From: Diphasiastrum complanatum
Lineage: Eukaryota > Streptophyta > Lycopodiopsida > Lycopodiales > Lycopodiaceae
Length of the DNA stretch: 62,000 nt
Assembly: GCA_029204225.1 (NCBI GenBank)
Contig: CM055113.1
Span: 19,615,798-19,677,797 of the forward strand
Direction: 5' to 3'
Shown piece after piece: positions 21,898 to 32,268 of the stretch; positions within the stretch are counted from its first letter, which is position 1, and the number at the start of each line of letters is the position of its first letter. The notes beneath the pieces were generated by a model, which was not told the DNA's origin, ran no database searches, and saw only the letters and a program-made list of their open reading frames with translations. The position numbers were made by a program, and so were the translations under genes.

Positions 21898-22439
21898 AGG
21901 ATTGTGGTTCCTTCGCGAAAGCTTCGCGACTGTGAAATCCAAATTGCGATTTTGATTCTCATCAACGATGCACTTACAAGTCACTTATACGAATCAACTA
22001 GATTCGAATTGCCATTTTAAACTAGAGTAATCTAAACTTGTAGTTAAATTTATCTTAGTAAGGTATAAAGTACATACGTGTAACTTATAGATTGGTTAAA
22101 GCTATTCAATGGAACGATGCACATGTAATCTCTAGAGGTGTGTTTGTTTGCTCCGTAGGAAATATATGGAAGACACGATTCAGTCTCACACTAGAGAGAG
22201 AGAGAGAGAGAGAGAGAAAGTTCATGTACTTGTGAGAGATTGAAGAAGTAAATAGAGTATCAAAGATTATCGTTTCTGATCTCTATTCTCTGCATTGCTA
22301 GGTGTGAGTGCTCTTGAGTCTACTAGAAATCTCTTCTGTATTTTTTAAATCTCTCTAGTTAGACAGTTGCAATAGTTCACTATCAAAGAGAAAATTCACA
22401 TATTCAAACTTATAACAAAGCTGAAGCCTACTTTGATAA
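21898..22439. other. no gene; short (GA)n tract
   Basis: Between copia-B and gypsy-C. A (GA)n run lies at about 22194-22217. No LTR pairing for gypsy-C was found here, so it may be leader, LTR or flank. Confidence 0.45.
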
Positions 22440-23005
22440 TCTTCTTGCTAATCTTGATAATTTACTTGAAATATTTCGTCCTCAAGCTTCTATTGCAATT
22501 GAACCAGGTCCTGTTTCTGTAAATCTAGTCCTTGATTCGGTTCCTGATCCAAAACCAGATCCTAAACCAAAACTTGAACTTGAACTTGATCCAGACCCTG
22601 AACCTCACCTAGATCCTGATCTAGAACCGATTATGGAAGGCCCTGCTCCCCGCTTCACTTCAATCTCGAAGATCAAATATGATTATTTTAAAGGAATATC
22701 TTTAGATGATGCTGATAGCTATGTCTAACTCGAACGCTGCTGATGCTGACAAGCTACGAATTTTTCCTGGTCTTCTGAGAAAGCAAGCACGCATATGGTA
22801 CAACCAAGTTGAACCAGGACATATGACTACCTAGTTGATATTGAAAGAAATGCAATTTTGAATCAGTTCTAAAAAATTGGTTATTCATCCAAAGTTTTTG
22901 GACGACTCAACAATGTATAGAAAAAGAGTAAAGAATCTCTACGAAGGTAGACACAAAAAGTAAAGAATCTAATTGGGAAATTAACCAGAAGGTCCTACTC
23001 AGGAA
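22440..23005 (+). pseudogene. gypsy-C gag remnant
   Basis: Contains an acidic Pro-rich segment of alternating Asp, Glu, Pro and Lys (PDPKPDPKPKLELELDPDPE), then KIKYDYFKGISLDDADSYV and, in a shifted frame, DADKLRIFPGLLRKQARIWY. The latter corresponds to the capsid motif (KLxxFPxxLxxxAxxWY). Stops and shifts are frequent. Confidence 0.65.
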
Positions 23006-23605
23006 GTGCTCTTTGTATTTCAAGATGACGTGACTTCAAATTATGTTCAGGGTACCACAACACCAACCCAACAATCCAAACCAAACTTTGCACCCAAAAG
23101 ACAACCCTCTGGAGTTTGCGGTACCAACAATGAAGGTTACGATTTGACAAAACCAGCTACACAAAGAAAGCCTATGGGTGAATTAAAGGACGTCATTGTA
23201 TATATTCAAGCCAAGTTTTTTACGATGAATTTTAGTGCTATCAAACTACTTGGTTTGCCCTCTTATTCTATGCTGATTGGTCGGCCTTGGCTTTATCAAT
23301 CTAATGTAAGTGTACATTGGAAGTCCAAAGAACTAAGATTCCAAATTGGCGAAACTAATAATCGTGGAAAGCCCGCAGAACAAATTATAACCTGGAGTCG
23401 AGACAAATATGCAGGAGAAGCTCCAATGTTCGACACAAGCCTACCTCTGAAGATTCTTCATATTCACTCAATATATTCTCTACTGATTCAGATGTCGAAG
23501 TTAAATATTTTGAATGCTATGAGAATAATGATTTATCAGATGACGACCCAAAGAAAAAGACTAGCAAGATTCGAATTTGCCAAAATTTCAGGAAGCTCAA
23601 TGTAG
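23006..23605 (+). pseudogene. gypsy-C protease region (199-aa open frame)
   Basis: The open frame contains MGELKDVIVYIQAKFFTMNF, then LLGLPSYSMLIGRPWLYQSN and VHWKSKELRF. The second motif (MLIGRPWL) is the conserved C-terminal strand of the gypsy aspartic protease; the catalytic D(S/T)G segment expected ~60 residues earlier is absent. The frame then leads toward RT. Confidence 0.7.
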
Positions 23606-24110
23606 CCACAAGGAAAGATCACCATCCATTTCCCTTCACTGATTTAATTTTAGACCAAGTTGCTGGACAATAACGTTATAGTTTCTGTGACGGTTTCTCT
23701 GGTTATAATCAAGTTGGAGTAAGGAAGGAGAATCAGTCGTAGACCACATTTACTATAGATTGGGGCACTTGTGCCTACAATAAAATGATCTTTGGCCTTT
23801 GTAATGTGCCAACAACTTTTCAATAAAAAATGATGCTAACTGAAACTTACATTACAAAGGTGTCGAGACATTTGTTTGTCACTTCATCTCGTAAAAAAAA
23901 ATTCCATCTGAGAGAAGGTATTCTTTTGGGACACAGAATATCCAAACGAGGAATAGAGGTCGACAAAGACAAGGTCGAGGTCATAAAAAATGTACTGATA
24001 CCAATAAATCTAAGAGAACTCAGAGCCTTCTTAGAACATGTTGGCTATTACCAAATATCATACAGAATCATGTCTCGATAGTTGTAGCCCTTACACATTT
24101 ACTTAAGAAA
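23560..24110 (+). pseudogene. gypsy-C reverse transcriptase, palm deleted
   Basis: Reads FRKLNVATRKDHHPFPFTDL, CDGFSGYNQV (first catalytic Asp) and KMIFGLCNVPTTFQ, then jumps to FHLREGILLGHRISKRGIEV and LRELRAFLEHVGYY. The segment with the catalytic YxDD that belongs between TTFQ and the LGH motif is missing. Stops occur as well. Confidence 0.85.
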
Positions 24111-24604
24111 CAAGTTGTGTACTTGTGGACACCAAAACAATAGAAAGCATTCGAAGAACTCAAGCAAAAGCTCATTAGTGCTCCTATTTTAAGACCGCCT
24201 AATTGGATGATACTATTTCATAGTCATGTTGATGTGTCAACAATCGCTATTGGTGTTTGTTTGAGCTAGAAGGATTAACAAAAGAAAGACCATCCAATAT
24301 ACTGTGCTAGTTGTCAGCTTAGTTCCACAAAGAAAAATTATTCAACAATAGTAAAAAAGAAGCACTTGGAATGATATTCATTGCAAAGAAATTTCAGCAT
24401 TATTTGTTGAGTTATGCTTTTATCTTCCATGTTGATCATTATGCTTTGAAGTATCTTGTGAATTAGCCCGATTTAACTGGATGAATTGCTCACTGGGTTT
24501 TGTTGCTGCAAGAATTCACTTTTCAAGTTGAACTTCATTAAGGAAAATATCATACGAATGCTGATTACTTTTCTCGACTCAGCACTAAAAAAATTGAAGA
24601 TCCA
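24111..24604 (+). pseudogene. gypsy-C RNase H
   Basis: Fragments in shifted frames: KAFEELKQKLISAPILRPP, HVDVSTIAIGV, HPIYCAS, KKFQHYLLSY and FHVDHYALKYLVN, then NADYFSRLS at the end. These match gypsy RNase H (D at DASxxAIG, H-D at VDHxALKY, ADxLSRL). Several stops. Confidence 0.8.
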
Positions 24605-25665
24605 ATGAATGATGATTTTTTCGATGAAAATTTATTTAAAATATTATCTTCGAATTTATTATATTCTGATATTATTATTTATCTTAAGGGTCAAATATAT
24701 CCTGAAGGATATGATTTGGAGAAGAAGATAGTGTTTCAATACAAAGTTGCACCTTATACAATGTTCTGTACAAGCTTGGCGCAGATAATCAATTAAAAAT
24801 GTGTCTTGAAGCTAAAGACATTCCAAAGGTTATTTGTGCCTTACATTCAGAAGATGTCGGAGGTCACTTCGCCATGAACAATACTGTTAGTAAGATATTG
24901 ACCGCCAAATATTGGTGGCCTTCAATATTTAAGGATGTCTTGAATTATATACAATCGTGTGATCCATGCCAGCGATCTAGTAAACCAACAAAAGCTATGA
25001 ATTGGCCATTAACGCGAATCTTGCCTCTTGCACCATTTTAAAAGTGGAAGATTGACTTTGTCAGTCCAGTCAAACCAGTCACATGACATACTAAGTGTCG
25101 ATATATTATGGTCGCGACGGATTATGCAACGAAGAATGTGGAAGCTGAAGCGACGAAACGAAACGATGCAAAAATTGTCGCAGCTTTCTTATTCAAATCT
25201 ATAATCACACGTTCTGAATGTCCTCTTGAGTTAGTCAGTGATCATGGTAGTCATTTTCTTAACAATATGATTTGACTACTGACAACCTATTTTCTGATCA
25301 AACACAAAAAGACAACCCCCTATAATCCGAAAGCCAATGGTTTAACTGAGAGAGCAAATGGAATACTATGCAAGATACTGAATAAGATTACTGTTGCACA
25401 TGCTACAGATTACCAAAAGTTACCCTCAGTTCTCTGGGCTTATCAAAACTCGGAGAAGATAACGATGAAGCAGACGCCTTGCTTTCTTACCTATGGTATG
25501 CATCCTATTTTGCTGATTGAATTTGAGGTGGCAACTTTTCGAATACAAGCACAACGAACAGAGGCAGAAGGTTGCTGATTATTGAAGAACTATAAGAAGC
25601 TCAAACAACTTCAAAGGATGTTACAAAGCAAATTCAGGATTAGCAAAAGAAAAAGTATGATACAG
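24605..25665 (+). pseudogene. gypsy-C integrase
   Basis: The zinc-binding HHCC part reads ALHSEDVGGHFAMNNTVSKI, then YWWPSIFKDVLNYIQSCDPC. The core has WKIDFVSPV, LVSDHGSHF and KANGLTERANGIL, so the D-D-E triad is complete although stops lie near 25039, 25084 and 25274. The end reads PCFLTYGMHPIL, the conserved (T)PF.LVYG segment. No chromodomain was seen. Confidence 0.88.
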
Positions 25666-25679
25666 GAAAGTGTATTTTC

Positions 25680-26466
25680 GATGGCATTGAAAGGGTGTTT
25701 GACCAAAGATATACAAAACGTTATCTCAGAATTGTCGACCTTTACAAGGTATTGCTCATGAGTCTTAACGTCAGTCAAATGAGCACATTTCGCATGTATA
25801 TTGATGACCATTTTGTATTTTTGTATGCGACAAATATGCATATGGATATTTTCAAAAGACATAAATATAGGAGATATAGGACGCATGCATCTCAAAGCTA
25901 TTGAGATTGCTTGTGCTTTCGAGAGATGCATTCCTCCATCATTCATGGACATCCAAATTCACCTATTGCTTCACCTTGTTGATGAGGTGGAGCTAGCGGG
26001 CCCTATGAGTGCAAGATGGATGTTTTTTCTGGAGCACTTTAGGAATGTCCTAATAGATTTTATTCGCCAAAAAATGTGTGTAGAAGGTAGTATCGCGGAA
26101 GGTTGGATGGCACAATGGTCTTTGTTTTACATTATAGAGTACTTGACACAATTAAATGTAGGGGCTCCAAGACTGTGGCATGATAGTGATGAGGAGAGCA
26201 ACAAATAAGAGAGAATTCCACAAGAAAAAGGAACGCGTGCGAGATTTTCCAAGTGTATGAGCGAAAAGGTTTGCACGTTCATGTTATACAACACAGAAGA
26301 ATTATCATCTTGGATTGATTTATACGAAAAATCTAAAAATCAACGGAATATTGATAGAACACCGTGGTGTCAGTCACATAGGGGCCAGGCTTTTCCATCT
26401 AAATTGGAAAAGCTCCCAGATAAATGCAACATTTTTTGGCTATATGAAACCATAAACGATGAATAA
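25680..26466 (+). pseudogene. CACTA TNP2 transposase C-terminal fragment (DUF4218)
   Basis: A first frame reads ALKGCLTKDIQNVISELSTF (about 25683). After a shift, 25900-26150 reads ERCIPPSFMDIQIHLLLHLV, then GPMSARWMFFLEHFRN and VEGSIAEGWMAQ. The pattern PPxFFDxxxHLxxHL, GPVxxRWMYxxER and PEGSIAEGY defines DUF4218 at the C-terminus of CACTA TNP2 transposases. The following frame (26257-26466) with FMLYNTEELSSWIDLY may be the next part of the same protein. The TNP2 N-terminal region seen at 6.3 kb is absent here. Confidence 0.85.
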
Positions 26467-26546
26467 ATGGTTTCAAATTATATGTCGAGGGCCACATCCA
26501 ATCATATAGTTGCATATGGCCCTCGACATATAATTTGAAACCATTT
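26465..26546. repeat. perfect 30-bp inverted repeat, 22-nt loop
   Basis: 26465-26494 and 26517-26546 are exact reverse complements (30 of 30), each containing TATGTCGAGGGCCA or its complement, around a 22-nt loop. It lies just after the TNP2 frame and before CACTA-type terminal motifs, so it may belong to the subterminal region of the CACTA element. RNA from it would form a strong hairpin. Confidence 0.93.
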
Positions 26547-26553
26547 TGTCGCA

Positions 26554-26578
26554 TAGTGACGATTAGTAATCATCACTA
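26554..26578. repeat. TAGTG...CACTA imperfect palindrome, possible CACTA element end
   Basis: A 25-bp near-palindrome starts TAGTGACGATTA and ends TAATCATCACTA (one mismatched pair). CACTA elements start CACTA and end TAGTG, so this could be one terminus or two abutting termini. Repeated GTCGC/GCGAT hexamer-like motifs nearby (26548, 26643, 26971, 27049) are like subterminal repeats. Confidence 0.5.
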
Positions 26579-26687
26579 AAAAGTTTTTTTTCGAAAATTG
26601 GTTTCAAGCCTCATTTTTCTGACAGACTTACACAACATTGTGTGGCGATGTTCAGAATAAAGTGTTGTTGGACGTCGGAGAAAAAAT

Positions 26688-26963
26688 AGTTAGAATTAAA
26701 GTTAGAATCACTTTGTTACTGTACTGTGGGTCCTATCAGTGGATAAGGATCAGTTGGCCTCGCCACGAGGCAAGTCGACGGGACACGCGTCCCGCCAACG
26801 GCAACCTAGGTCATGCATGGGTTGCCTGAGTGAACAACTATATGTACAGTGTAATTTCATTTTGAGAAATACAGTTGCTATGTGAGCTTGCTGAGGAGAG
26901 TGATTTTATGTCTGTGTTACTGTGTAGCATGATTTGTGTTCCTGTGCAAAGCAAATTCTAAGT
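26688..26963 (+). repeat. solo LTR of copia-H (copy 2)
   Basis: A 276-bp sequence matching copy 1 at 20911-21186, without any polypurine tract or primer site beside it. It is flanked by AAAAT on the left and ACAAT on the right, which could be a 5-bp target duplication with one change. A solo LTR fits best; a MITE with TTAGAATT/AATTCTAA ends is the alternative. Confidence 0.75.
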
Positions 26964-26968
26964 ACAAT

Positions 26969-28700
26969 GTCGCCTGAATGTTGCTTAAAAAGTATCGCAA
27001 AGCGTTGAATACGTTATGTCACACTACGACGGTTAAGATATCACAATGCGATGTTCATTTGTGATGGATTAAAAAAAAAAATTGTCGTTTTTTATCAACA
27101 AAACCCTAGTTGGCGGTTTTTTCAATGTTCTTGGCCTTTTTTCACCTTTCTCAAAGATTTCTCGTGCATATGCTCACTTCCCTAAAGTGGCCTTACTATT
27201 GGCTACCTGCTAGAACTTACTATATCCAATTTGCTACAATGTCAAGTGCAAATATTGCGCTTTTTTGAGAAAAAAATGCCAACACCCCACAAAACTTAAA
27301 TTTTTCAAACTTTTTTCAAAATTCCACCAATTTAACCTTGTAAATTTCATTGTCCTTCACTTGCTGCTCTTTGTAGTTCCTTTTCATATGCAAAGGACTT
27401 CACAACCATTTCAAGCTTTCTCCTTGACACTGTTTCGATAGCTTCCTTATAACATTTTCAGTTCTTCGGATTTTTTAAAAATTCGGCTATGTAGCAAACA
27501 ACCTACACCTCACCTGCACGGCTCTAATACCACTGATAGAATCGATAGTAAATGCAATTATGCTAGAAACCCACATAAGCTAAGCGCAAGAGCTAATAGA
27601 AAAAGACAGACAGAATTCGTTTGTATCTAAAATCTTTGAGATTTTTTAACATCTGCAAATATCTGAATATGGTTACCTGTAAAGGTTAGCTATGCTGCAA
27701 TAGTGGTAAGCTATTGTGATCACTTGTTAGAAATTGAGTTGTCGCTCTTAGATGACTTTGAGCATCAAAATGGGTTTTTAGTTTTAGTCTTTTACACTTC
27801 TAGATTATTATAATTTTTTTCATTTTTGGTTGTGTCACAATAATGATAAGATATTGTGACACTCTATTAAAAGCTGAGGTGTCACTTGAGTTAGGTGAGG
27901 TTCAGCATTAAAAAGTTTTTATTAATTTTTAATTAAAAAACAAAAGCAATCATTGTTTTTAAAATTAGCTTTTAAGGATTTTAAATGCCCTACCTACGTG
28001 ATGCAATGCTTTTCCTATATATCACAACTTTCTTATCTATTCAAATGTATTTTGACCGACACTACAAAGCTTATTGTCATAATTCCCATCACCATGTCTA
28101 GCTTTTAAGTTATACTATATCTTAATAGCAGGAAATTGTAACCCTACATAGATATACACAAATAGGGTTGACAATCATAGCTTGTTGTACAGTAGTTAGT
28201 GGTCACGACTCCAAAAAATTTCTTTCAAATATCAAGACCGAAAATTTACCACCACTTTGTAGCTACGTGCAGTGTCATCTGTTCCCAGTGGAGCTGGAGC
28301 TGGAGCCCACATACATTGCAGGTCCTTTACATGGGAATTCTTAGAAGAATGGTGGTTGATCATGCTTTTATCCTCGTCATTGGTTTCATGCTGCAAGCTG
28401 TGGAGAATATAAGCAGCTGTGCAATGTCGGTGCTTCTGTGCCAAGCGCCAAATTCTAGATCAGTACATGCGCTTTGGTTATACAAAAACAAAACTTGAGA
28501 AATTGAATCCTCTTAGCTCTCTTTCATATGTTATCAAAAACAAAAAGAGAAATCTAGATCATTCCTTTGCTTTAAATCGGTAATACAGTTGGGGTTTATT
28601 CGTAGATCTGAGGAGAGGCAATTTGAATGTAGCTATTTGGTAGAAGATCCAAGTGTCCTGTTTTCTGGAAAACGGAAATTTTGCAGACATTGGTTTTCTC
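26969..28700. other. no gene recognised; primer-site-like motif
   Basis: AT-rich. GCTCTAATACCA at 27521-27532 is the complement of a TGGTATTAGAGC primer site, so an LTR of an unrecognised minus-strand element may start just to its right. No open frame is convincing. Confidence 0.45.
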
Positions 28701-28709
28701 CTATAATAC
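28701..28709 (+). promoter_or_regulatory. TATA-like box upstream of the phytocyanin gene
   Basis: CTATAATAC lies about 100 bp before the likely start codon, a plausible distance for a plant TATA box with a ~70-nt 5' UTR. No other support. Confidence 0.35.
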
Positions 28710-28811
28710 ACGATCGGCTTCTGCCCGTGCATTATCTTGCCATCACATTTGAGGATCGCACTTAAATACCAAGAAAGTTACGGCGATTCCTGTCTTTACT
28801 ATTTGATGGTC

Positions 28812-30426
28812 ATGGCTAGGAGACAGGGAATTGGCAATGCACAGCTTGTTGTGGTTGTATTAGCAGTGATGGCATGTTTCCAGGATGCACATGCTCTAAC
28901 CACCTTTAAGGTAGGAGGAGCAAATAACTGGAATGTGGGTGTCGACTACTCTACCTGGGGTGCAGGAAACGTTTACCATATCGGTGATAAGCTAAGTATG
29001 TCAATGCTCTTCTGAAACTGTTGAATGCTTTCCACTGCTATTGTTAAAATAAAGCTAGTAAGGCTTAACGTATGATGCATTAAAACCTTCAAATTGTAGA
29101 TCTGTTAATTTCAGGAATCGGGGTACTATTATAACGACCATTTGAGCAATTTGATCTGGATTCAGAAGATTTGTTTCAGGAATCAGGATTTTAACTTAAC
29201 GACCATTTAAGCGATTGATTTGGATTGAGAAGATCTTTCAAGAATCGGGATCTTAATGTAACGACGATTTAAGCATTCTTAAAAACCGACTTTTCTGTTC
29301 TCCTGCGAACTATTAGCTTAAAATTGGGACTCCCTTTTTGAAGTTGTCCAGACATCAAAACCCTCTAGGATTATTATATTCTCCTGGAACATCATTTGTT
29401 TCTCCTTTTCTTAGCATAGATGATTTAGTTTCATGACCTGGGTACTTGTCTGCAAACATTCCGAGATCATCTCCTCTCAAACCTTGATCAGATAAGTTAT
29501 TTAAAATTTTCCCGCTCTGGTTGGAGTGTAGAGCTGTACTGTGACACCCATCAAAGCCTTAGCACCCGTCACACCCATTAGCACGCGCACTATATATTCA
29601 GTACATTTATTTGTGAATATTTGGATTTTGAATCTGATGTTGGTTTGCGTACATGTGTGCAGATTTCGTCTACGACACTACATTACACGATGTGCTCGAA
29701 GTAAGTGCGGCAGATTACGCAGCTTGTACAATTAGTTACCCAATCAAAACGTATACCAGTGGTAATGACTTAATCACCATTGACAAACCTCAGCAATTCT
29801 TTGTGTGTGGAACTCTTGGCCATTGCGGATTTGGAATGCACATTTCGGTCACAGCCAGTGCCCCAGTAATTGTCTCTCCCCCTCCACCTAAGCCAGCAGC
29901 AACCCCTCCACCTAAGCCAGCAGCAACCCCTCCACCTGTGCCAGCAGCGACACCCCCAGCACCATCAAAAGCACCAGTATCCGCCCCACCATCACCAGTC
30001 GTAGTTCCTCCTCCTCCAACCACGCCACCTTCTATATTACCGCCAAAAGCAGCAGCCCCATCTCCACCAGCTCCCACTCCCAAAGCCCTTGCTCCCGTGC
30101 CATATGCCGAGACTTATCCAGAATACGCCCCCGCACCATCTTACAAAGCACCTGCAATTTCACCTGCTCCTTACACAGAGACATACCCCGAGCCTTCACC
30201 AGTACCAGCACCATACGTAGAAACGTATCCAGAAACTGCACCCATGTCGTCCTCAGTTCCTACGCCAGCTATTCCGAGTCCCGTGTCATCAACTACGCCC
30301 ACATCGGCGGCACCATCACCATCTGCAAATACCCCTCCTTCCACAGGATCTGCAAATTCCATCAGATGCAAAGCAGCTATGGTGTTGGGAGCAGTTGTCT
30401 TCAGTGGCATCTACCTACTATTGTAG
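28812..30426 (+). CDS. uclacyanin/plantacyanin-like phytocyanin, chimeric AGP, GPI-anchored
   Basis: Two exons, 28812-28995 and 29663-30426; the 667-bp intron has GTATGT and TGTGCAG borders and joins codon 62 (AAT). Product 315 aa. Residues 1-28 are a signal peptide (LVVVVLAVMACF core, cut after AHA). Residues 29-126 form the blue-copper domain with ligands His70 (LHDVLEV), Cys110, His115 and axial Met120 (CGTLGHCGFGM) and disulfide Cys83-Cys116. All ligands are present, unlike early-nodulin-like relatives. Residues ~127-290 are Pro/Ala/Ser/Thr-rich with AP, SP and TP glycomodules (arabinogalactan type) and three YxETYPE repeats. The hydrophobic C-terminus (MVLGAVVFSGIYLLL) fits a GPI-anchor signal. 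Expected location is the outer plasma membrane or wall; role likely electron transfer or wall signalling. A second in-frame ATG at 28806 would add Met-Val. No damage seen; this is the best host gene here. Confidence 0.92.
29110..29275. repeat. three-copy tandem repeat in the phytocyanin intron
   Basis: TTCAGGAATC/TTCAAGAATC starts occur at about 29110, 29175 and 29236 (period 61-65 bp), each followed by TAACGACCATTT or TAACGACGATTT, GAGCAATT or AAGCGATT and GGATTNAGAAGAT. Direct, degenerate. Confidence 0.8.
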
Positions 30427-30439
30427 ATCATGTATGCAG

Positions 30440-30445
30440 AATAAA
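30440..30445 (+). terminator. polyadenylation signal candidate AATAAA
   Basis: Canonical AATAAA 14 bp after the phytocyanin stop codon. It is very close to the stop, so a further-downstream site may be used instead. Confidence 0.4.
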
Positions 30446-31499
30446 TTCGGGAGGAATTGCTGCTGCTGGGATATGGAACCTCCATTGTCACTACTCCATC
30501 TGCATTCAGATCAAGGAGATCATTCTTAGCTATCCCATTCATATTAGTACTGTTTTTCTAAAAAAATTCTAGTGAATCTTAGAAGTGTTTTTGCAAGATT
30601 GTTCCTGGTAATCATGCAGATAGAACACTTATATGGATTATATTCATGCATACATTTGCAATCTAATAATGGGGCACCTCTTGAATAATGCTCATGCATA
30701 CATTTGGAATCTGTTGATGCTATGCAAATATTTAGCAATTTATGCATTTAATCCTTTGGGGAATGGTATTTTTAGTGGGGCCAAGGGCAGTTCAATTATG
30801 GCTTGGCTTAGCCCGTGTAAAGGTCACTACAAAAAAATTTCTTAAGCATAAAGGATTGTGAAGGAGCTCCCTATATGATTGAAACTTTTTTTATGAGTCC
30901 CAATTAAGCATTTTTATGGGTCATATTCTTGCTTTGCAAATTCCATATTTGATATTCTGCCCTTAATGTTCTACGACAAATACATACATTTTTTCCATTT
31001 GTTACGACGACGGTGCCATCATGCATCAAGTTTTACTCCTAGGTTCACTTGGAGATACAAAGTTTTGACCCAACTATTGGGCTTTGTGCCCAGATTCTTG
31101 GCTTTCATACCTCATTACTGGGGTCTTGTGCACTGAGTTGTTAGTGACCAATGTAGCTAGTTTATACGGTTGTATATATCAATAGTAATGTTAGCGAATT
31201 TGAAAAGAACAAGAACATAGTGTGGTACACCACCGGTTGAAAGCACCATGGTACACCACACGTTGAAAGCACCATGGTTACCTAAAAGCAATGTCATGGA
31301 TGGTGTTTTTCGATGTGCTTTGTAGCAAAGTTGACATATATTCCATTGATTCACATACATAGTTACTATTATGATTGCAATTGTGCAATCACAATTTCAT
31401 TGTTTATATGATTATCTGATATTGCAAGAAAACGTTATAATGTTGCCACATTTTGATTCAAGAATTGGAATGTGGTGAAAACTAATTGCAATTCAAAGT
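30446..31499. other. no gene recognised; small tandem repeat
   Basis: AT-rich, without convincing frames. A two-copy 26-bp repeat (TGGTACACCAC...AAAGCACCA) is at 31223-31274. Confidence 0.5.
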
Positions 31500-31829
31500 T
31501 CATGATTATAACTTCACAATATATAGTAGCTGCTATAGGAGAGGCACACAAATTATGGTGTGTTGTTTGATAGTACGATCTTGTTAATTGAAATAGCTAA
31601 ATACTGAGAATTCAAAAAGCATGGATGTTGGCATCACTAAACTGTACTCTAAGAATTGACTGAACTAGATTAGCATAATTTGATCTCAGACTGGCTAGAC
31701 ATTGGCGTGATTAGATCAATGCTCATCATACCAAGTTGACAAGTTTCTTATATGTGCCACTTGTGGGTCCAACGAAGTTAGTTTAATCTAAGTAACTAAA
31801 ATTACCTATAAAGAGTTTTACTTATAACA
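31500..31829 (-). repeat. copia LTR candidate next to a polypurine tract
   Basis: On the minus strand the polypurine tract TCAGAGGGAGAG (about 31842-31831) is followed by TGTTATAAGTAAAAC, the usual PPT-to-LTR junction. The far end is not defined because no second copy was found; 31500 is only a guess. Confidence 0.45.
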
Positions 31830-32268
31830 CTCTCCCTCTGAAATCTAATTAACTTTACCTATAAAGAGCTTGTCTTTAAAGACTTCAGAATTATATCTTT
31901 ACATAAAGCTTTGGTGAAGATATATGTTAGTTGGTCTTCACTCTTGCAATAGTGTATGCCAATCTCTTTACTTAAGAATCTCTCATGAATGAAGTGATAC
32001 TTCACTTCAATGTGTCTTGTAAGAGCATGGTATACAAGATTTCACTGAGATTATCACGATACTGAACAATTTTATGTGTGCCCATGGTATTCCAATTTTC
32101 ATCAGGATAAATTGCTTCATGTGTTGCACTACTAAGAGCTTTATACTTAGCTTCTACCAATGATAGGGGTCCAGTAGCTTGTTTCTTTGATGGACCAAGA
32201 AAAACTTTATCTTTCAGCCTATTCTTTGGTGGATTTCTTGAATGACTGGTTAAAATTGCACAAATCAT
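31830..32268 (-). pseudogene. copia RNase H fragment
   Basis: The minus frame reads KKQATGPLSLVEAKYKALSS, ATHEAIYPDENW and VQYRDNLSEI, matching the RNase H pattern KKQxxxALSxxEAEYxAxxxATxEAxW and DNxSAI with several substitutions (for example DENW for LRxL). The frame shifts after the last motif. It precedes the polypurine tract, as expected for the end of a copia pol. Confidence 0.75.

Larger units (their letters stand above)
22440..25665 (+). mobile_element. gypsy-C: Ty3/gypsy internal region, decayed
   Basis: Order gag, protease, RT, RNase H, integrase on the plus strand, the gypsy order. It is distinct from gypsy-A and gypsy-B (no multi-knuckle gag seen). Neither LTR was identified. Every domain is damaged, and the RT catalytic YxDD is deleted. 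It runs directly into CACTA transposase sequence at about 25680. Confidence 0.88.

Noticed and set aside
29790-30241. Gly-rich minus-strand frames opposite the phytocyanin tail
   Set aside because: Antisense of Pro codons (CCN read as Gly); no independent support.
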